Source of the DNA: Fimbriimonadaceae bacterium
Lineage (GTDB): Bacteria > Armatimonadota > Fimbriimonadia > Fimbriimonadales > Fimbriimonadaceae
NCBI GenBank assembly: GCA_022843485.1
Contig: JALHNM010000001.1
Coordinates: 620,001-684,000, forward strand
Reading direction: 5' to 3'
Length of the DNA: 64,000 nucleotides
In this document: one piece after another, positions 61,709 through 64,000 of the stretch
Layout of the letters: the number at the start of each line of letters is the position of its first letter
Numbering within the stretch: position 1 is the stretch's first letter
The notes under the pieces: model-generated
What the model saw: only the letters and a program-made list of their open reading frames with translations
Told to the model about the DNA's origin: nothing
Database searches by the model: none
Made by a program: the position numbers and the translations under genes

Positions 61709-62974
61709 TCACGCGTCGTGGATGGGGAAGCGGGAGCACAGCTCGATCACCTGGCGCTTCACATTCTCAGCTACGCCCAGGTCGGCCGGCGTCCGGAGAA
61801 CCTCGGCGATCCAGCCCGCGATCTGGGCCATCTCCGGCTCGCGCATGCCTCTCGTCGTAACGGCGGGCGTCCCCAGCCTCAAGCCGGAGGTGACGAACGG
61901 CTTCTCGGGGTCGTTCGGAATGGCGTTCCGGTTCGTGGTGACGTTCGCGTGCTCGAGGGCCTCCTGGGCGACCTTGCCCGTCACCCCGTAGCTGCGGAGG
62001 TCGACGAGCATCAGGTGGCTGTCCGTGCCACCCGAGACGATGCGGAACCCGTGCCCGGTGAGCGCGGCGGCGAGGGCTTGCGCGTTGCGTTTGACCTGCG
62101 CCGCGTACTCCCGGAACTCCGGCCGGAGGGCCTCGCCGAACGCCACGGCTTTAGCCGCGATCACATGCATCAGCGGTCCGCCCTGGATACCGGGGAAGAC
62201 CGCCATCCGGATCGCCTTGTCGTACTGCTCGTCGTCGTACAGGATGATCCCCCCTCGCGGCCCGCGGAGCGACTTATGGGTCGTCGACGTGATGACGTCG
62301 GCATGGCCCACGGGTGAGGGGTAGGCCTTGCCCGCGATCAGGCCGCTGTAGTGCGCCATATCGCACATATGGAGGGCGCCGACCTCCTTGGCCACCCGGC
62401 CGATGAAGGCGAAGTCGATCTCCCGCGAGTACGCGCTCGCGCCGCTGACGATGATCTTGGGCCGGGACTCTTGGGCGAGTCTGCGCAGGCCGTCGTAGTC
62501 GATCGTCTCGTCCTCTTTGAGGCCATAGGAGACGATGTGGTAGGTCTGGCCGCTATGCGCGACGGGCGAGCCGTGCGTGAGGTGGCCCCCGTCGCTCAGG
62601 CTCAGCGAGAGGAGCGTGTCGCCCGGCTTGAGGAACGCGTGGTAGACGCAGAGGTTGGCCCCGGCGCCGCAATGGGGTTGGACGTTCGCGAAGTTGACGC
62701 CGTAGAGCTCGCGGAGTCGGTCGATCGCGAGCTGCTCGACCTGGTCGGCGAACTCGCAACCGCCGTAGTACCGACGCCCCGGGTAGCCCTCGGCGTACTT
62801 ATCGGTCAGGGCGCTCGCCATCGCCTCCCGCACCGCCCGGCTCGCGATGTTCTCGCTGGCGATGAGTTCGAGGTTGTTCTGCTGCCGTGCCTCCTCCTTA
62901 CGCAGGATTTCGCCGATCAGGGGATCAGATTCGTTGACGGATTCCCGGTGTCGCGTAGCGACTGGACTGACCAT
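61709..62974 (-). CDS. glyA: Serine hydroxymethyltransferase
   Basis: 421 residues from the ATG at 62974; the longer open frame is rejected because TATACT ends 6 nt before this [37 protein letters not shown] and the PLP-lysine region [17 protein letters not shown] are diagnostic. Interconverts serine and glycine with tetrahydrofolate. Lies between two paralogous LuxR-type regulators. Confidence 0.96.
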   Translation of the reverse strand: MVSPVATRHRESVNESDPLIGEILRKEEARQQNNLELIASENIASRAVREAMASALTDKYAEGYPGRRYYGGCEFADQVEQLAIDRLRELYGVNFANVQPHCGAGANLCVYHAFLKPGDTLLSLSLSDGGHLTHGSPVAHSGQTYHIVSYGLKEDETIDYDGLRRLAQESRPKIIVSGASAYSREIDFAFIGRVAKEVGALHMCDMAHYSGLIAGKAYPSPVGHADVITSTTHKSLRGPRGGIILYDDEQYDKAIRMAVFPGIQGGPLMHVIAAKAVAFGEALRPEFREYAAQVKRNAQALAAALTGHGFRIVSGGTDSHLMLVDLRSYGVTGKVAQEALEHANVTTNRNAIPNDPEKPFVTSGLRLGTPAVTTRGMREPEMAQIAGWIAEVLRTPADLGVAENVKRQVIELCSRFPIHDA

Positions 62975-62980
62975 GGTGAT

Positions 62981-62986
62981 AGTATA
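62981..62986 (-). promoter_or_regulatory. -10 box (TATACT) of glyA, leaderless
   Basis: On the minus strand TATACT, six bases (atcacc), ATG at 62974. It lies in a 19-nt sequence (62975-62993) that recurs at 60491-60509. Confidence 0.65.
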
Positions 62987-63105
62987 CGGGACAGCGAGGA
63001 GTGTCGGCACAACGGCGTGCGACCCCTCCATACCCCCTGGTGGGGCGTGAGTGTCTAATGTTAGGGGCGCGGGTTCTGGGCGCCAACAGTGATGGATGGT
63101 GAAGT

Positions 63106-63897
63106 GTGAGGGCAAACATACGAGCTCAAGGATTTGTCGGTGACTCTGGGAGCGAACGGGCTCCGGTAAAGGGGCTCCCACCCCGACTCAGCCAGATTCT
63201 GCGGCTCGCGTCGCACGGACGCACCGACAAGGAGATCGCGACCGAACTCGGGATTAGCCCCCAGACGGTCGAGTCGCACTGGAAGCGGCTACGGGAGCAC
63301 TTCGGGACCTCGAGCCGGACGCACATTGTGGCAAGGGCCATGGAGGACGTGCTGGAAGATGTCCGCCGCGAGTGCGAACTGCTTCGTTACAAGCTGGGCC
63401 AAGAACACGCCGTCCGGATCGCGGCCGAGCATCGCTTCTCGCCTTACGACGCCTTGCAAGGCATCGACGATGAGCTAGCGGCCGTGCTCATGCTCGGTCA
63501 GGAGCCCGAAGTGCCCGCCATGCTGCTGGCCGTGGACTGTGCGTCGTGCTTCCTGATCGACGACTTGCGCTCGATCCACGCCACGACGCCGGAGGCCATC
63601 CTTCCGGAGCCGTTCCAAGGGCTGTTCCACCGAACGGGGGGGACGTGCACCGGGGTGTTTCGGGGGTACCAACTCATCGAGGAGATCGTTCGAGCTTCGG
63701 ACGAGGGGCGGAGGCAGGGGACCGACTTCCTTGTCCGCGAGCACGGCGGAGAGGCCCGGACTCTCTTCGTGACGATGCGGTTTGGCCCGACCGTCGCCGG
63801 CGAATCGTCGAGCCTCTTCCGGGTCGGATGTGACGTGACCGGCTGGATCGACCCTTCGCACCTGAGCCAGGCATTGGTGGGGCCGGTCTTCCGCTAG
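63106..63897 (+). CDS. LuxR-type HTH regulator with N-terminal DNA-binding domain, paralogue 2
   Basis: 263 residues; GTG start at 63106 is provisional. N-terminal HTH (about 25-85; [40 protein letters not shown]) nearly matches paralogue 1, then a short coiled segment ([15 protein letters not shown]) and a PAS-like sensor domain ([40 protein letters not shown]) that differs from that of paralogue 1. Divergent from glyA. Same DNA-binding part with different sensing parts is inferred. Confidence 0.85.
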   Translation: MRANIRAQGFVGDSGSERAPVKGLPPRLSQILRLASHGRTDKEIATELGISPQTVESHWKRLREHFGTSSRTHIVARAMEDVLEDVRRECELLRYKLGQEHAVRIAAEHRFSPYDALQGIDDELAAVLMLGQEPEVPAMLLAVDCASCFLIDDLRSIHATTPEAILPEPFQGLFHRTGGTCTGVFRGYQLIEEIVRASDEGRRQGTDFLVREHGGEARTLFVTMRFGPTVAGESSSLFRVGCDVTGWIDPSHLSQALVGPVFR

Positions 63898-64000
63898 GCG
63901 CCCACCGAGGCGAGGGCGGACTCGAGGTCGCGGAGGATGTCCCGCTCGTCCTCCAACCCGATCGAGAGGCGAACCCCGCCAGGCACGATGCCCGCCTTGG
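63894..64000 (-). CDS. Cys/Met metabolism PLP-dependent enzyme (C-terminal fragment)
   Basis: The window ends inside this gene. The last 34 residues read KAGIVPGGVRLSIGLED and [17 protein letters not shown], the conserved C-terminus of trans-sulfuration enzymes (cystathionine gamma-synthase, beta- or gamma-lyase, MetY/MetZ). Member cannot be fixed. Its stop overlaps that of the LuxR-type gene. Confidence 0.8.
   Translation of the reverse strand, partial: KAGIVPGGVRLSIGLEDERDILRDLESALASVGA

Noticed and set aside
62975-63105. Glycine riboswitch upstream of glyA
   Set aside because: The TATACT box lies 6 nt before the ATG, so there is no room for an aptamer in the transcript.
1-64000. CRISPR arrays, rRNA genes and classical IS elements
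   Set aside because: No regularly spaced direct repeats, no rRNA signatures and no DDE transposase were seen; the only transposase is the single-copy RAYT.

Overview
The window is a high-GC chromosomal segment of a free-living, diderm (Gram-negative-type) bacterium. Evidence for an outer membrane is a PilQ secretin, several lipobox lipoproteins and a PEP-CTERM protein. RNase J, a fused two-domain E1 dehydrogenase, GH57 branching enzyme, M42 peptidase, CruF/CrtI-type carotenoid genes and widespread apparently leaderless starts do not look proteobacterial. My best guess is Armatimonadota (Fimbriimonadia-like). This is inference from gene content and repeat style, not a database result.

Layout. 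0-2 kb: an Fe-S-type Rrf2 regulator (cut by the window edge) coupled to an IscA-type protein, then a lytic transglycosylase lying directly downstream of a tRNA-Ser. 2-4.4 kb: carotenoid hydratase and desaturase. 4.5-11.6 kb: a tight operon of ExeA-like ATPase, HTH protein and PilMNOPQ. 11.8-17.5 kb: NAD(P)HX repair enzyme and an FHA-FHA-VWA module whose VWA protein carries repeated Asn-Lys/Arg-Thr motifs. 17.5-22 kb: glutamine synthetase and TypA. 22-26 kb: a lower-GC, lineage-specific block of secreted proteins with a decayed tandem duplication and a possible clan-CD (caspase-fold) protein. 26-31.8 kb: GH57 branching enzyme, a REP-associated tyrosine transposase (RAYT) embedded in REP elements, a DUF885 peptidase and a sugar dehydrogenase. 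31.8-41.2 kb: quinone reductase/TetR pair, glutamate dehydrogenase, RNase J, queC-queE, a membrane Fe-S oxidoreductase and AcpS. 41.2-44.1 kb: pstSCA behind a Pho-box-like direct repeat. 44.1-56.5 kb: a mixed set (CBM9-like, WD40, M42 peptidase, RimO, PEP-CTERM, TPR, BI-1-like, GltX, RfbB/RfbC). 56.6-64 kb: small secreted proteins, the E1 fusion, and GlyA flanked by two paralogous LuxR-type regulators. A trans-sulfuration-type PLP enzyme is cut by the right edge.

Two themes run through the window. First, translation starts are either coupled by 1- to 4-nt stop/start overlaps (ATGA, GTGA, TAATG, apparently CTGA in pstC) or sit 6-9 nt after a TANNNT/CATAAT -10 box with no Shine-Dalgarno sequence, implying leaderless mRNAs. 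Second, short palindromic repeats of at least two families occupy intergenic spaces, and one family surrounds its probable mobiliser, the RAYT. No rRNA, CRISPR array, prophage or classical IS element was seen.
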